DNA of 5,658 nt. It comes from Acidobacteriota bacterium (GTDB lineage Bacteria; Acidobacteriota; Terriglobia; UBA7540). The notes beneath the pieces were generated by a model, which was given only the letters and a program-made list of their open reading frames with translations, was not told the DNA's origin and did no database searches. The stretch's first letter is position 1; each line of letters begins with the position of its first letter. Of this stretch, positions 5,033 to 5,658 are shown one piece after another. The stretch lies in contig QHZK01000292.1 in assembly GCA_003224635.1 (NCBI GenBank), positions 1-5,658 on the forward strand, read 5' to 3'. A program made the position numbers and the translations under genes.

Positions 5033-5658
5033 ATGGATGAGAAGAATAACGTGACGGGACCCCGCACCCGCAAGGTCCTTGCGGGCGCCAATTTTGCGGT
5101 GTACACGTTGGTGGTGATTGCCATCGCGGCGCTCGCCAACTGGTTCGTGAACCGCAACGATAAGATCTGGGACCTGACGCCCAACAAGAGTTACAGCCTC
5201 TCACCCCAGACGATCAAGCTGCTGAGGGGGCTCGATCGCGACGTCACGCTGTACGTCTTCGATCGGAAGCAGGGGATGCGTGAGGGCCACGATCTGCTGG
5301 ACAACTATGCCTCCGCTTCGCACCGGGTTGCAGTCAGATACGTGGACCCGGACCGTGAGCCGGGTCTGGCCAAGCAGTTCGCCATACGAACCTACGGCAC
5401 GATTGTGGTCGCGGCAGGCGACCGGCATTTCGAGGCCCAGGGCGCGACCGAGGAAGGCATCTCCAACGCTCTCATTCACATGCTCAAGGGCCAGAAGACC
5501 ATCTACTTCATTCAGGGACACTCGGAAAGGGACCTCGAAAGTACCGACCGCGCGGGTTACGATCGGGTCAAGAAGCAGCTCGAAAACGAAATCTACCAGG
5601 TCAAGACTCTGCTGCTCATGCAGAAAATGGAGATTCCCGTTGACTGCTCCCTGCTGGT
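5033..5658 (+). CDS. GldG-like ABC transporter auxiliary membrane protein (3' truncated)
   Basis: Partner of the GldA/GldF-like transporter, with most of the protein expected outside the cytoplasm. The first 208 residues are in the window and the frame is open to the right edge; proteins of this family are usually more than twice that long. Seen: a basic N-terminus (residues 4-14), one membrane helix (about 19-39, ANFAVYTLVVIAIAALANWFV), the family hallmark WDLTPNKSYSLSPQT (46-60), a domain with DRDVTLYVF (68-76), and IYFIQGHSERD (157-167), which matches the 'FxxGHGE' segment of GldG-type (ABC_transp_aux) proteins with Ser in place of the second Gly. ATG at 5033 follows GGAAGG (5017-5022) at ten bases. 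Family assignment is by recognition of these motifs; the exported substrate is unknown. A DUF4340-type gene often follows in such clusters, but lies outside the window if present. Confidence 0.88.
   Translation, partial: MDEKNNVTGPRTRKVLAGANFAVYTLVVIAIAALANWFVNRNDKIWDLTPNKSYSLSPQTIKLLRGLDRDVTLYVFDRKQGMREGHDLLDNYASASHRVAVRYVDPDREPGLAKQFAIRTYGTIVVAAGDRHFEAQGATEEGISNALIHMLKGQKTIYFIQGHSERDLESTDRAGYDRVKKQLENEIYQVKTLLLMQKMEIPVDCSLL

Noticed and set aside
4317..5204. 295-aa minus-strand frame
   Set aside because: It runs across the end of the permease, the repeats, the coiled-coil gene and the start of the GldG-like gene; its composition is Arg/Cys/Ser-rich and erratic, without a ribosome binding site I could support.

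Overview
The window looks like chromosomal DNA of a GC-rich bacterium. I lean to Acidobacteriota, for three reasons: a PfkA-type enzyme with pyrophosphate-type residues, a GldA/GldF/GldG-like ABC export cluster outside any gliding locus, and an intergenic run of 'gaag(t)cagg'-type 14-bp repeats of a kind I associate with that phylum. This is an inference from style, not a proven placement.

Layout: (1) 1-842 (+) is the 3' part of a 6-phosphofructokinase gene. (2) 843-967 is a short gap between convergent genes with an imperfect inverted repeat. (3) 968-1693 (-) encodes an unrecognised 241-aa protein with an N-terminal membrane anchor. (4) 1694-2558 is an 865-bp gap between two divergent genes. 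Its left two thirds (about 1707-2260) are poorer in G+C than the flanks, hold no useful open frame on either strand, and are full of short inverted repeats. Several of these pair better as RNA read from the minus strand, through G-U pairs and a GAAA tetraloop. I read this as a candidate structured RNA of about 550 nt, either free-standing or the leader of the 968-1693 gene. Its right third (2261-2558) holds candidate control sites for the ABC operon. (5) 2559-5658 (+) is an ABC-2 export cluster: ATPase (2559-3566), six-helix permease (3584-4357), a small coiled-coil protein (4524-4865) and a GldG-like auxiliary membrane protein that runs off the right end (5033 onward).

How the genes work together: ATPase and permease are 17 bp apart, each with a good ribosome binding site, and should form a membrane exporter, with the GldG-like protein as extracytoplasmic partner. 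The coiled-coil gene, preceded by tandem 14-bp repeats and followed by a hairpin-rich gap, looks inserted between permease and GldG-like genes that usually lie side by side. The phosphofructokinase is unrelated to the cluster; its residues predict pyrophosphate rather than ATP as phosphoryl donor.

The most interesting item is the unassigned structured region at 1707-2260, which matches no RNA family I could recognise by eye.
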